Below are positions 1-8,666 of a stretch of DNA of 55,652 bases, one piece after another. The stretch lies in contig CAYVUV010000190.1 in NCBI GenBank assembly GCA_964455095.1, positions 1 through 55,652 on the forward strand, written 5' to 3'. Each line of letters opens with the position of its first letter. The first letter of the stretch is position 1. The notes beneath the pieces are model-generated. The model was not told the origin of the DNA, searched no databases, and was given only the letters and a program-made list of their open reading frames with translations. Both the position numbers and the translations under genes were made by a program. Source of the DNA: CAYVUV01 sp964455095 (GTDB lineage: Bacteria; Desulfobacterota; Binatia; HRBIN30; CADEER01).

Positions 1-746
1 CCCACCTGCAGGATCTGGTTGGCGAAGATCGGCAGCAGGGCGGTGGCGCCGCCGAAGATCACCGCGAACATGTCGAGCGCCATGCAGCCGAGGACGATCG
101 GGCGGTGGCGGACGAAGGAGAGCCCCTCGCGCACGGCCTGCCAGCTCACCGCGCGCCCGCTGCGCTCCTGCTTGTCGGGGCGCAGCAGAGCGAGGCCGGC
201 GAGCGAGCCGCTGATGAGCGCGATATAGGTGCCGTACACCGCCGCGATGCTGGAGCCCGCGATGATGAATCCGCACGCGGCCGGCCCGCTCATGAAGGCG
301 AGTGCTTGCACGGTCGAGGCGATGGTCACGGCGCGCGGGAAACGCGCGCGCGGCACCAGGGTCGGCAGCAGCGCGGCGCGGGCCGGATTGTCGAACGCGC
401 CGGCCGCGGCGATGAACAGGATCATCCCGTACAGCAGCGGCAGGGTCGCGCCGCCATTTCGGGTGACGAGGAAGAGCACGGTGGAGCAGATCAGCGGGAC
501 CAGCTGCGCCGCCATGCAGACGCGGCGCCGGTCGTAGCTGTCGGCGACGGCGCCGCCGACCAGGGTCAGCGTCAAGGCAGGCAGGAACTGCACGAGACCG
601 ATGAGCCCGAGGTGGAACGCCGAACCCGACAGGACGAAGACGTGCCACGCGATCGCCGCGCGCAGCATCGTCATCGCCGTGCCCGAGCAGAGGCGACTGA
701 AGAGGAAGAACGAGAGATTGCGCGAGAGGAGCGGCGCGTCGTCCAT
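1..746 (-). CDS. MFS transporter, partial (EntS-like exporter)
   Basis: This is the N-terminal 248 residues of a major facilitator superfamily permease; the C-terminal part lies beyond the left edge. The translation starts MDDAPLLSRN and shows alternating hydrophobic helices. A short basic loop reading DSYDRRR after a VGGAVAD segment is typical of the MFS loop between helices 2 and 3. The stretch FDNPARAALLP resembles the EntS/DUF894 branch, which exports siderophores and small lipophilic compounds. Its ATG overlaps the stop of the upstream penicillin-acylase gene in a TGATG arrangement, so the two are probably translationally coupled. The substrate cannot be read from the sequence. Confidence 0.8.
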   Translation of the reverse strand, partial: MDDAPLLSRNLSFFLFSRLCSGTAMTMLRAAIAWHVFVLSGSAFHLGLIGLVQFLPALTLTLVGGAVADSYDRRRVCMAAQLVPLICSTVLFLVTRNGGATLPLLYGMILFIAAAGAFDNPARAALLPTLVPRARFPRAVTIASTVQALAFMSGPAACGFIIAGSSIAAVYGTYIALISGSLAGLALLRPDKQERSGRAVSWQAVREGLSFVRHRPIVLGCMALDMFAVIFGGATALLPIFANQILQV

Positions 747-3700
747 CACGGAACGGCGCGCGGCTGATAGACCTCGCGCCCGCTGGCGCCGGCGACCACA
801 TCGGCCATGTGGTAGCGGAACGGCAGCGTCTGGTTGCCCAGCCAATGCACGGCCTGGTCGGCGAAGTGCGGCGAGTCGGTCAGTCCGGACTGGCCGCCGG
901 GGATGATGTTCTGGCCCGATACCTGGCCGTCCTTCAGCGCGATGACCATGCGCATGATGGGTCCGTCGGCGTACGTGAAGTTGGTGCCCGAGAAGCCGGG
1001 GTTGGCGGCGTCGATGCCCCAGTTGTCGCCCGGGCGCGGGAACCAGCGCAGATCGGCGCGCGGATCGCCGGGCGGAAACGATTCGGCGAGTGGCAGCACC
1101 TTGGTGTCGATGGAAAACAGCGAGGTGAAGATGGCGAACAGCGGATCCTCGCCGAGGAACTGCTGCAGCAGTGACTCGAAGCGCACCTGATGGCGCAGGC
1201 CCCACGACCACTGCGTCATGTCGGCGGTGCCGAAGCCGCCGGTGCCGGGCGTTGCCGGCGGACCAGACAGGTAGGCGAGGGCGTCGACGAGCGCGCCGAG
1301 GATGATCTCGCGGCTGGTCTCGACCTCGGGCGTGTCGAGCACGTCGAAGAAGACGGACTCGCCGGTGTCCGGATTGTACGAGGCCAGGTTCGTATCGGTT
1401 GCGTCGCGGGCGCTGAGAAAGCGCCGGATGAGTTGCACGCGGCTCTGATCGCGGCGCCAGAAGATGCCGCTCGGCAGATCCTCGTCGTCCCACACGCCGC
1501 GCACCAGGCGCGCCATCGCGGCATTGAAGATCATGGTGGCGGTCGCGTCGAGCGCTTCGCTGGCCGGCGGGGAGGCGTAGAACGTCTGGACGCCCGAGGC
1601 GGCGATGAAGTCGCGTTCGCCCCAGCCGGTGAGCGCGGACTCGACCGCATCGAACTCGGCGGCGACGGGCAGGTAGAGATCGACGAGTCGCCCCTGCGCC
1701 GGCGTCAGCGGGCCGGCGCTGAGCGACAGCGCGCGCGCGGTGGTGATCGCTTCGCTCAACCACGGCGTGAAGGCGCGGCCGAGCGGCGATTCGTGGTTGC
1801 CCTGGATCGCGGCCATGCGCGCGACATCGGCATCGTGTGCCGCGGCGGTAGCAGCGAGCTGCTCATCGATCAGGTTGCCGCGCCAGCCGGTATCCCACGG
1901 CCCGCCGATGTACCAATCGTCCGACAGCGACCCATCGGTGGCGATGTGTCCGGGATCGTTGTTGCCGGTGAAGACGTATCCGCGCGCCGGGTTGATGGCT
2001 TGCGGTGTCGAGTCGAACGGGACGATACAGCGCTGTGGATCGGCCTGGCCGGCGGCCTCGTCGGGCAGGCCGTCGGTGACCGGGATCTCGAATCCGCCGT
2101 AGCGCGTGCCGTCGAGTACCAGCAGCGGGTTGGAACCCGGCGTCCACTCGCCGCCCGTCGCGCGATCGAGATAGTGGCGGCAGGGCACGGCCTGGTAGAC
2201 GGTGTAGAAGACGTTGCCGTCGGCGTCGGCGGCCGCGATGTTCTGCGAGAAGGCCATCAGCGCGCGGGTGTGCTCGCGGAATTCGAATACGTCGGCGGAG
2301 TGGCCGAAACCGTCCGGCCCATCGAGCATGCGACCGATGTCGAAGCCGGCGTAGTCGAGGGTGATGCCGCTGACCACGCCGTCGGCGTCGGCGTCGCCCG
2401 GGACGACGGTGCGTCCGGAGACCTGGACCACGGCTTCTTCGGGACCGGCCGGTTGCTCGAGCGTGACCTCGCGCCCTTCGATGTCGACCAGCCAGCGGCC
2501 GTCGAACGTCGTCCAGCGCGGCACGATCTCGGTGCGCCCGACACTGCCGAGGCGCGGCACGTCGGCGATGACGTACTGCTCGTCGACGCGCACCAGCGGC
2601 TGCTGCTGGCCGCGGAAGGTGCTATGCGCCGGCAGGCCGTCGGTGCCGAGTGTGATCGCCTCGCGGTAGAAGTCGGTGCCGTCGCCGAACAGCTGCGTCT
2701 GGCTCCAGGCGACACGGCCGTTGGTGCCGACGATCATCAGCGGCAGACCGGGGATGGTGAGGCCGAGCTGGTGCGTGTCGCCGCCGCCGAGCACGGCGGT
2801 GTCGAGACCCAGCTGGTACATGATCGACGGCACCGAGAGCTGCAGGTGCCCGTCGCCGGCGAGCAAGGCCGCGCCGTCGGTCGAGGCGCTGCCGGCCACG
2901 GCCCAGGCGTTCGAACCGGGGTTGGCGTTGCGATCGCGCCCGAGACGCCTTTCAAAGCCCTGCAAGCGACCGGCAAGCCGAGTCAGCAGCGCGGCCGCGG
3001 GATGGGTGTCGGGCGCTGTGGAAAGGGCGCTGCGCTGCGCGGCGGCGTGAAGAAAGGGCGGCGCCGGGCCGGGGGTGAACATATCGCCCATTTCGAGTCC
3101 GAAGCCGCGCGTCGAGCTGACCGGGATGGTCGGTCCGACGGCAGTGAAGATATCCTCGATCGCCCCCTGCCGGCGCAGCACCTGCAGCGGGGCACCCTCG
3201 AACAGCTGGTCGAGCACCGCGGCGGCGGCGGCGCGCTCGAGGTCGGAGCTGTCGAAGCTGGTCTGATAGACGATGGTGGCGATCATGCCGGCGACACCAC
3301 GCCGATCGATCGGTTGCATGAGGTCGGCGGGGTTCTGGGCCCCGAGCAGCGGCCCGGCCGCGTTGATCTCGCTCGGCACCGGCAGGTGGCCGGCGCGCAC
3401 CTCGGCGATGTAGGCGTTGATGCCGGCGGCGAAGGCGTCGGCGATCTCGGCGTGCAGCGGGCTGAAGCCGGCGGTGACGCGTTCGGCGACGCGGGTCATG
3501 CCCATGCCGCGCGATTCGATATCGAAGGGCAGGGCGTCGTCGCCGAGCAGGCCGGAGAGCTGGCCGAGTGCCAGCCGGCGCGACAGCTCCATCATCACGT
3601 AGCGATCGCGCGCCATGACGAAGCCCTGCAACAGAGCCAGGTCGCGGCGATTGGCGGCGTACATGTGCGGCACGTCGGCTTCCGTGCGCACGACCTGCGC

Positions 3701-4075
3701 GGGCGCGGAGAGACCGTCGAGCGTCCAGGTCTCGGTCTGCGGCACGGACATCAACAGCTCGAGCGGCGACGGACCATCGGTCGGGGTCGCGGTTGCCGTC
3801 GGTGTCTGCGTACCGGTCGCGGTCGGAGTCGGCGTCAGTGTTGGCGGGACGGTGGCGGTTTGCGTTGCCGTGCTCGGGACGCGGGTCGAAGAGGGGACCG
3901 CCGTTGCGGTTACGACGGGCGTGGGCGTTGCCTTTGCCCCGCCGTCGTCATCGGAGCCGCAACCGGCGACCAACGCGAGCCCGATCAGCAGCGCGGCAAG
4001 GCCCCGGCGTGGCCCCGCGCATGGGCGCGAGGTGTTGGAGTGTGACCAGATCCGTGAGTGGCGCGCGGCCCGCAT
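746..4075 (-). CDS. Penicillin acylase family lipoprotein (peptidase S45)
   Basis: The protein has 1109 residues. The N-terminus carries a hydrophobic segment ending in a lipobox LVAGC (Cys39), so it is predicted to be an outer-membrane or periplasmic lipoprotein. A Thr/Pro-rich linker (about residues 50-100) precedes the catalytic region. The S45 signature is PGSNAWAV, with Ser388 expected to be the N-terminal nucleophile freed by autocleavage after Gly387. The alpha chain would be roughly residues 105-387 and the beta chain the rest. Family members hydrolyse amide bonds of penicillins, acyl-homoserine lactones or other N-acylated compounds; the substrate is not evident here. It is somewhat longer than usual because of the linker. 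Its stop overlaps the start of an MFS exporter gene by one base, suggesting that the two act on a common compound. Confidence 0.9.
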   Translation of the reverse strand: MRAARHSRIWSHSNTSRPCAGPRRGLAALLIGLALVAGCGSDDDGGAKATPTPVVTATAVPSSTRVPSTATQTATVPPTLTPTPTATGTQTPTATATPTDGPSPLELLMSVPQTETWTLDGLSAPAQVVRTEADVPHMYAANRRDLALLQGFVMARDRYVMMELSRRLALGQLSGLLGDDALPFDIESRGMGMTRVAERVTAGFSPLHAEIADAFAAGINAYIAEVRAGHLPVPSEINAAGPLLGAQNPADLMQPIDRRGVAGMIATIVYQTSFDSSDLERAAAAAVLDQLFEGAPLQVLRRQGAIEDIFTAVGPTIPVSSTRGFGLEMGDMFTPGPAPPFLHAAAQRSALSTAPDTHPAAALLTRLAGRLQGFERRLGRDRNANPGSNAWAVAGSASTDGAALLAGDGHLQLSVPSIMYQLGLDTAVLGGGDTHQLGLTIPGLPLMIVGTNGRVAWSQTQLFGDGTDFYREAITLGTDGLPAHSTFRGQQQPLVRVDEQYVIADVPRLGSVGRTEIVPRWTTFDGRWLVDIEGREVTLEQPAGPEEAVVQVSGRTVVPGDADADGVVSGITLDYAGFDIGRMLDGPDGFGHSADVFEFREHTRALMAFSQNIAAADADGNVFYTVYQAVPCRHYLDRATGGEWTPGSNPLLVLDGTRYGGFEIPVTDGLPDEAAGQADPQRCIVPFDSTPQAINPARGYVFTGNNDPGHIATDGSLSDDWYIGGPWDTGWRGNLIDEQLAATAAAHDADVARMAAIQGNHESPLGRAFTPWLSEAITTARALSLSAGPLTPAQGRLVDLYLPVAAEFDAVESALTGWGERDFIAASGVQTFYASPPASEALDATATMIFNAAMARLVRGVWDDEDLPSGIFWRRDQSRVQLIRRFLSARDATDTNLASYNPDTGESVFFDVLDTPEVETSREIILGALVDALAYLSGPPATPGTGGFGTADMTQWSWGLRHQVRFESLLQQFLGEDPLFAIFTSLFSIDTKVLPLAESFPPGDPRADLRWFPRPGDNWGIDAANPGFSGTNFTYADGPIMRMVIALKDGQVSGQNIIPGGQSGLTDSPHFADQAVHWLGNQTLPFRYHMADVVAGASGREVYQPRAVP

Positions 4076-4159
4076 TGCTGAAGCCTCCCTGCGTGTCGAA
4101 GGGCCGGAGACTAGCCCAACGGCAGCGGCTTAAGGAAGCTCCGGAGCGCTGCGCGCCGG

Positions 4160-4870
4160 TCAGATCGCGACTGGATCGCCGATCAGGGTCCGCGCCGTCG
4201 GCGAGAGCGGTACCTCGTTGGCCGCCGGCGCGGTGTGCAGCAGGTGGTCGGCTTCGAGGCGGGTGACGCCATACCAGTAGTGCTCGTTCTTGAAGTGGTG
4301 CAGGCGGTGATTCTTCCAGAGACGCTGGTAGTAGCTGGTGCGCGGCGTCACGCGGGTATGGATCAGGAAGTGGATCCACTCGTAGTGCAATGTCAGGAGG
4401 AGGAAGAAGGCGATGCCGGTCCAGGCCAGCGGCGCCGTCGGCGTGACGGTGTACCAGATCAGCACCGTGAGCGGGACGGAGTAGAAGAACGACTGAAAGG
4501 GGATGAACAGGATGCGGTAGTTCCACGGGTCGCCGTGGTGGGCGCGGTGCTTGGACGGCACCCGAAAGTCGATGCGCCGGCCGAAGAGCGTCACGGGCTT
4601 GAAGTGCAAGATGTAGACGTGGATCAGCCACTCCTGGATCGGCCAGACGGCAACGGTGGCGGCGATCGGGACGAGATCCCAGAGCGACCACGCGCCGAGC
4701 CAGAGGCGGACCCCGACGGCGAGCGGCACGGCGACGAGCAACAGGCGCGGGCTGGCGTGGCGGACGAAGATCGGCAGCGCCTCGCGCACGGTGCGCGGGC
4801 TGTCGGTCGCGGCGGCGCGATCGCGTTCGCTGCTGCTTTCGATCGGGTGGGCGACAGCGGCGGAGCTCAT
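4160..4870 (-). CDS. Fatty acid hydroxylase / sterol desaturase family protein
   Basis: A 236-residue membrane protein with the eight-histidine pattern of the fatty acid hydroxylase superfamily. The motifs are EWLIHVYILH, HRAHHGDP, HYEWIHFLIH and HRLHHFKNEHYWYG. These clusters bind a di-iron centre that inserts oxygen into lipid C-H bonds. Hydrophobic segments flank the clusters. Known members act on fatty acids, sterols or carotenoids, and the sequence does not decide between them. The ATG overlaps the stop of the upstream FadR-type regulator by four bases, so the two are co-translated and this gene is a likely target of that regulator. Confidence 0.85.
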   Translation of the reverse strand: MSSAAVAHPIESSSERDRAAATDSPRTVREALPIFVRHASPRLLLVAVPLAVGVRLWLGAWSLWDLVPIAATVAVWPIQEWLIHVYILHFKPVTLFGRRIDFRVPSKHRAHHGDPWNYRILFIPFQSFFYSVPLTVLIWYTVTPTAPLAWTGIAFFLLLTLHYEWIHFLIHTRVTPRTSYYQRLWKNHRLHHFKNEHYWYGVTRLEADHLLHTAPAANEVPLSPTARTLIGDPVAI

Positions 4871-5625
4871 GCGTGGGTCTCCTCGAGTGGCCGGAGGGCA
4901 TCCAGCAACGTGTTCATGGACGTCTCACCGCGGCGCACCAGCTGGCTGGCGAGGGCGGCCGCGGCAACCTCGTCGGCGCGCTCGACGGCGTCGGTGATCT
5001 GGGCGTAGGTCTCGATGTCGGCGGTCTCGTCGGCGAGCACGTGGGTCAGCAGCGATTTCGATTGGTCGTAGCTGGCGCGCAACGAGTTGTAGGCCAGGCG
5101 ATAGGCGATGTTCGCGGAGCCGTCGACGAGATGCGACCAGAAATCGCCGACGAGATCTTGCAGGGCGGCGAGATCGGTGCGCGCGGCCTCCATGCTGGCG
5201 AGCACGGCGCGCAACTGCACGATGACGGCCGGCGTGCGGCGCCGCGCGGCCAGGCGAGCGATGTCTGGTGCCAGGGCCGAGCGCATCTCCATGACGCTGC
5301 GCACGACGTCGGACGCCACCTGTCCGCGCGGCCCGACCAGCAGCGTCGCCAGCAATTCCAATCCGGCGGAATGGCGGTAGTCGAGGATGTACTTCGCACC
5401 GCTGTGCCGGATCGAAACCAGGCGCGCCGCCGCCAGGCGGTTGAGCGCTTCGCGCACGGCGGTGCGGCTGACGCCGAGCTTCTCGGCCAGCTCCAACTCC
5501 GCCGGCAGGGTTTCCCCGGGGCGCATCTCGCCGCGCAGGATGCGCCCCTGCAACTCCTCGACGACGCCGTCGACCAGCGATCGCCGCCCGATCGGCACCA
5601 TAGCCTCACCCGCGTAACCAGTCAT
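4867..5625 (-). CDS. FadR/GntR-family transcriptional regulator (FCD domain)
   Basis: About 252 residues. An N-terminal winged helix-turn-helix of the GntR type (LPAELELAEKLGVSRTAVRE) is followed by an all-helical FCD ligand-binding domain with scattered Asp/His residues. FadR-type regulators usually respond to acyl-CoA or organic acids. The open frame reaches upstream to 5655, but a perfect palindrome at 5635-5649 lies inside that extension. I therefore prefer the ATG at 5625; the ATG at 5601, preceded closely by GGGTGAGG, is also possible. It overlaps the fatty acid hydroxylase gene by four bases, which points to control of lipid modification. Confidence 0.85.
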   Translation of the reverse strand: MTGYAGEAMVPIGRRSLVDGVVEELQGRILRGEMRPGETLPAELELAEKLGVSRTAVREALNRLAAARLVSIRHSGAKYILDYRHSAGLELLATLLVGPRGQVASDVVRSVMEMRSALAPDIARLAARRRTPAVIVQLRAVLASMEAARTDLAALQDLVGDFWSHLVDGSANIAYRLAYNSLRASYDQSKSLLTHVLADETADIETYAQITDAVERADEVAAAALASQLVRRGETSMNTLLDALRPLEETHA

Positions 5626-5634
5626 CGATCGTCT

Positions 5635-5649
5635 GATTGTCATACAATC
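5635..5649. promoter_or_regulatory. Palindromic operator, probably for the adjacent FadR-type regulator
   Basis: GATTGT-CAT-ACAATC is a perfect 6-bp inverted repeat with a 3-base spacer, just upstream of the regulator start. On the coding strand the core reads TTGTATGACAA, which fits the general GT-N(x)-AC pattern of FadR-subfamily GntR operators. Autoregulation is inferred from its position. Confidence 0.6.
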
Positions 5650-5694
5650 CGACAATCGTCAAGGCTACGGCAGCGCGGCGGCGTTCCAGAGCGC

Positions 5695-6843
5695 TCAGGT
5701 GAGCAGGACGAGATCGTCGCGGTGGATGATCTCGTTGGCGACCTTGTACCCGAGGGCGCTTTCGATCTCGCTGGAGTGCAGGCCCTTCAGCTTGACCAGC
5801 TCGGCGGCGCTGTAGTTGACCAGGCCGCGGGCGAACTCCCGCTCCTCGGGGCCGATGCAGGAGACACACTCGCCGGCGCCGAAGGTGCCGCTGACCTGCA
5901 CGATGCCTTTGGGCAGGAGGCTGCGGCCCTGGCGGGCGATGGCGTTATAGGCGCCCTGGTCGACGGTGATGGTGCCGGTCGGTTTGAGCGTGTGTGCGAT
6001 CCAGTGCTTGCGCCGATTGAGGCGGTCGCCCGTCGGCAGGAACAGGGTACCGGCGGCCCGCGCGGCGTCGAAGATCGCCGGCAAGACGTCCGCGGTGAGC
6101 CCGTCGGCGATGAGGCAGGGAATCCCCGCTTCGTTCGCCGTGCGCGCCGCGTTGACCTTGGTGCCCATGCCGCCGGTGCCGAGTGGGCCGTGGCGACCGC
6201 TGACGTAGCGCTCGATGTCCTCGGTGATGTTGGTGACGACTGGGACCAACACGGCATCCGGATCGACGCGCGGGTCGGCCGTGTACAGACCGGCGGCGTC
6301 GCTGAGTATGACCAGCAGGTCGGCGCCGATGAGCGTGGCGACGAGGGCGGAGAGGTTGTCGTTGTCGCCGAAGTTGAAGCGCATTTCGTCGATGGCGACG
6401 GTGTCGTTCTCGTTGACGATCGGGACCACGTTGGCCTGCAGGAGCTCTTCGAACGTGTGGCGCGCGTTGATGTAGCGCCGGCGGTGCGCGAGATCGTCGT
6501 GGGTGAGCAACACCTGCGCGACCACGTCGCCGAGTGCGCCGAAGCATTCCTCGTACAGCGCCATCAAACCGATCTGACCGACCGCGGCCGCGGCCTGCTT
6601 TTGCGGGATGGTCTTCGGCCGTTCCGTGAGCCGCAGCCGCGCCCGACCGGCGGCGATGGCCCCGGAGGTGACCACGACCACGTGCAGGCCGCCGGCGCGC
6701 AGCGCGTGCAGCTCGCCGATCAGGCGCCGCATGCGGGCGCGGTCGATGCCGTCGGGTCCGGAGACAATGCTGCTGCCGAGCTTGATCACCGCGCGGCGCA
6801 CGCGCGGCAGCAGCGCGCGCTTGTGCGAGAGCTGGCTATCCAT
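5695..6843 (-). CDS. proB: Glutamate 5-kinase
   Basis: A 382-residue enzyme that phosphorylates L-glutamate with ATP in the first step of proline synthesis. The amino acid kinase domain begins with AVIKLGSSIV and includes VVVTSGAIAAG and NENDTVA, followed by the FGDNDNLSA segment and the GTGGMGTKV loop. A C-terminal PUA domain covers about residues 275-382 (KPTGTITVDQGA onward). The start is placed at the ATG at 6843, which overlaps the end of obgE by 8 bases; an upstream in-frame extension has no family similarity. It is the last gene of the rplU-rpmA-obgE-proB run. No proA follows; a regulator gene comes next. Confidence 0.95.
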   Translation of the reverse strand: MDSQLSHKRALLPRVRRAVIKLGSSIVSGPDGIDRARMRRLIGELHALRAGGLHVVVVTSGAIAAGRARLRLTERPKTIPQKQAAAAVGQIGLMALYEECFGALGDVVAQVLLTHDDLAHRRRYINARHTFEELLQANVVPIVNENDTVAIDEMRFNFGDNDNLSALVATLIGADLLVILSDAAGLYTADPRVDPDAVLVPVVTNITEDIERYVSGRHGPLGTGGMGTKVNAARTANEAGIPCLIADGLTADVLPAIFDAARAAGTLFLPTGDRLNRRKHWIAHTLKPTGTITVDQGAYNAIARQGRSLLPKGIVQVSGTFGAGECVSCIGPEEREFARGLVNYSAAELVKLKGLHSSEIESALGYKVANEIIHRDDLVLLT

Positions 6844-7885
6844 GCTCGACCACCGCGTCGCCTGCGGCCTCGGTTGCCGCACGGCGCAGGGCGAGGGCGC
6901 GTGTGCCTGCTTCCTGCATGAGCTCGGTGACACCCGCCCCGGTGGCGCCGGAGATCAGCCGCAGCTCGATGCCGCGGGCGGCAAACCGCGCGCGCAGCGC
7001 CTCGAGCTCGGCCGGATCCGCGCACAGGTCGATCTTGTTGGCGACGACGATCTGCGGCTTGGCGGCGAGCCCGGCGTCGAAGTGCGCCAACTCGCGGTTG
7101 ATGACGTCGTAGTCGTCGAGCGGGTCGCGGCCGCTCAGGCCACCGGCGTCGATCAAATGGATGAGCAAGCTGGTCCGGGTCAGATGGCGCAGAAAGCGCA
7201 GGCCGAGGCCGTGTCCGGTGTGCGCGCCCTCGATCAAACCCGGGATGTCGGCGAGGACGAAGGTGGCCTCCTCCGCAAAACGCACGACGCCGAGATGCGG
7301 CACCAGGGTCGTGAACGGATAGTCGGCGACGCGCGGCTTGGCGGCCGAGACGCGGCTGATCAGCGTCGACTTGCCGGCGTTGGGGAAGCCGACCAGGCCG
7401 ACGTCGGCCAGCAGTCGCAGCTCGAGCCGCAAACGGCGCTCCTCGCCGGGAATGCCGGGTTGAGCGCGGCGCGGGGCCTGGTTGGTCGAGGTGGCATAGG
7501 TCGCGTTGCCGCGCCCGCCGCGTCCACCGCGCGCGATGACCACCGTGGTGCTCGGCGTGTTCAGATCGGCGAGGATCTCGCCCGTCTCGGCGTCGCGCAC
7601 GACGGTGCCGAGCGGGACTTTCACGATCTTGTCGGCGCCGCCGTGCCCGTGCTGCTCCTTGCCGCGCCCCTGCTCGCCCTTGGGCGCTTCGATCAGGCGC
7701 TGGTAGCGGAAGTCGAGCAGCGTCGAGAGGCCGGTGTCGACGGTCAGGATGACGCTGCCGCCGTCACCGCCGTTGCCGCCGTCGGGACCGCCGTTGGGGC
7801 GGTACTTCTCGCGCAGGAAGCTGATGCAGCCCGGGCCGCCGTTGCCGCCGCGAACCTCGATTTCCGTTTCGTCGACGAACTTCAT
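6836..7885 (-). CDS. obgE: GTPase Obg (CgtA)
   Basis: A 349-residue essential GTPase that associates with the 50S ribosomal subunit and acts in ribosome maturation and stress control. The glycine-rich Obg fold fills residues 1-160 (MKFVDETEIEVRGGNGGPG). The G domain follows with G1 GFPNAGKST (about 166-174), the Thr-containing switch I (YPFTTL), G3 DIPGLIEG and G4 NKID. The optional C-terminal OCT domain is absent. It sits after rpmA and overlaps proB by 8 bases, the common bacterial order. Confidence 0.97.
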   Translation of the reverse strand: MKFVDETEIEVRGGNGGPGCISFLREKYRPNGGPDGGNGGDGGSVILTVDTGLSTLLDFRYQRLIEAPKGEQGRGKEQHGHGGADKIVKVPLGTVVRDAETGEILADLNTPSTTVVIARGGRGGRGNATYATSTNQAPRRAQPGIPGEERRLRLELRLLADVGLVGFPNAGKSTLISRVSAAKPRVADYPFTTLVPHLGVVRFAEEATFVLADIPGLIEGAHTGHGLGLRFLRHLTRTSLLIHLIDAGGLSGRDPLDDYDVINRELAHFDAGLAAKPQIVVANKIDLCADPAELEALRARFAARGIELRLISGATGAGVTELMQEAGTRALALRRAATEAAGDAVVEHG

Positions 7886-7933
7886 AGCCGGCCGCGGCCG
7901 AGCCGCGGGGAGGGTGAGGCGAGGGCGGAGGAA

Positions 7934-8197
7934 CTATGCCGACGCCGGGGGCAGGACGTGGACCTGCTTGCGGTCCTTGCCCAGCCGAGCGTACGTCACC
8001 ACGCCGTCGATCTTGGCGAACAGCGTGAAGTCGCGTCCCATGCCGACGTTCTTGCCGGGATGAATGCGCGTGCCGAGCTGGCGCACGAGGATGTTGCCGG
8101 CCCGGGCTGCCTGGCCGCCGAACACCTTCACCCCGCGCCGCTGGCCCGGGCTGTCGCGCCCGTTGCGCGTGCTGCCTTGTCCTTTTTTATGAGCCAT
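7934..8197 (-). CDS. rpmA: 50S ribosomal protein L27
   Basis: An 87-residue bL27 that begins MAHKKGQGSTRNGRDS and contains VKVFGGQAARAGNILVRQ, the hallmark of the family. L27 reaches the peptidyl-transferase centre of the ribosome with its N-terminal tail. There is no extra N-terminal cleavage extension of the kind found in Firmicutes. It overlaps the end of rplU by 11 bases and is followed after 48 bases by obgE, so all three are expected on one transcript. Confidence 0.98.
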   Translation of the reverse strand: MAHKKGQGSTRNGRDSPGQRRGVKVFGGQAARAGNILVRQLGTRIHPGKNVGMGRDFTLFAKIDGVVTYARLGKDRKQVHVLPPASA

Positions 8198-8522
8198 GGC
8201 TGCTCGCTCCTGTATCGATGCCGGTGACGCGCACCGTCGTCAGGTACTGCCGGTGACCCTGGCGGCGACGGTAGTTCTTGCGCCGCTTCTTCTTGAAGAT
8301 CAGGATCTTCTTCGCTCGGCCCTGCTTCACCACCTGGGCGGTGACCTTGGCGCCGGTGAGCGTCGGGCTGCCGACCTGGACACTGCCGCCGGCGGTGGCC
8401 ATCAGGACATCGGTGAAGGACACCTCGGCACCCGCCTCGGCATCGAGCTTCTCGATGTGCAGAATATCGCCCGGGGCGACCCGATATTGCTTTCCGCCCG
8501 TGCGGATGACGGCATAATCCAT
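8187..8522 (-). CDS. rplU: 50S ribosomal protein L21
   Basis: A 111-residue bL21 starting MDYAVIRTGGKQYRV, with the basic KKKRRKNYRRRQGHRQ segment and VTGI near the end; both are typical. It binds 23S rRNA. The ATG at 8522 is preceded by GAGGAA five bases upstream. It is the first gene of the rplU-rpmA-obgE-proB operon, behind a recognisable promoter at 8549-8577. The protein ends a little beyond the family norm with ASSHGS because its frame runs into the start of rpmA. Confidence 0.98.
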   Translation of the reverse strand: MDYAVIRTGGKQYRVAPGDILHIEKLDAEAGAEVSFTDVLMATAGGSVQVGSPTLTGAKVTAQVVKQGRAKKILIFKKKRRKNYRRRQGHRQYLTTVRVTGIDTGASSHGS

Positions 8523-8548
8523 TGGATTTCCTCGCAGATGAACGGATA

Positions 8549-8577
8549 CGGATAGTCGACACCGCTGTTGTTGTCAA
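8549..8577 (-). promoter_or_regulatory. Predicted sigma-70-type promoter for rplU-rpmA-obgE-proB
   Basis: On the minus strand TTGACA (8572-8577) and TATCCG (8549-8554) are separated by 17 bases, about 27 bases upstream of the rplU ATG. The -35 is perfect and the -10 is weak. Confidence 0.5.
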
Positions 8578-8666
8578 CCGAGGTGGCGGCTGAATGGACT
8601 GCCTGCCGGGCGCCGTCGCCCCGCCTTTGCTCGCCATGCCGCCCGTGCTTAGATCGGCGCGTGGCG

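Noticed and set aside
3750..3950. Repetitive GC-rich sequence that could be taken for tandem repeats
   Set aside because: It encodes the Thr/Pro-rich linker of the acylase lipoprotein; the repetition is at protein level and degenerate.
1190..4045. A 951-codon open frame on the plus strand opposite the penicillin acylase gene
   Set aside because: It is antisense to a gene with clear family motifs, is rich in Arg/Gly/Ala/Glu/Asp from GC bias, and shows no domain.
4873..6921. A 682-codon plus-strand frame opposite the regulator and proB
   Set aside because: Same explanation: a GC-driven antisense frame spanning several well-supported genes.
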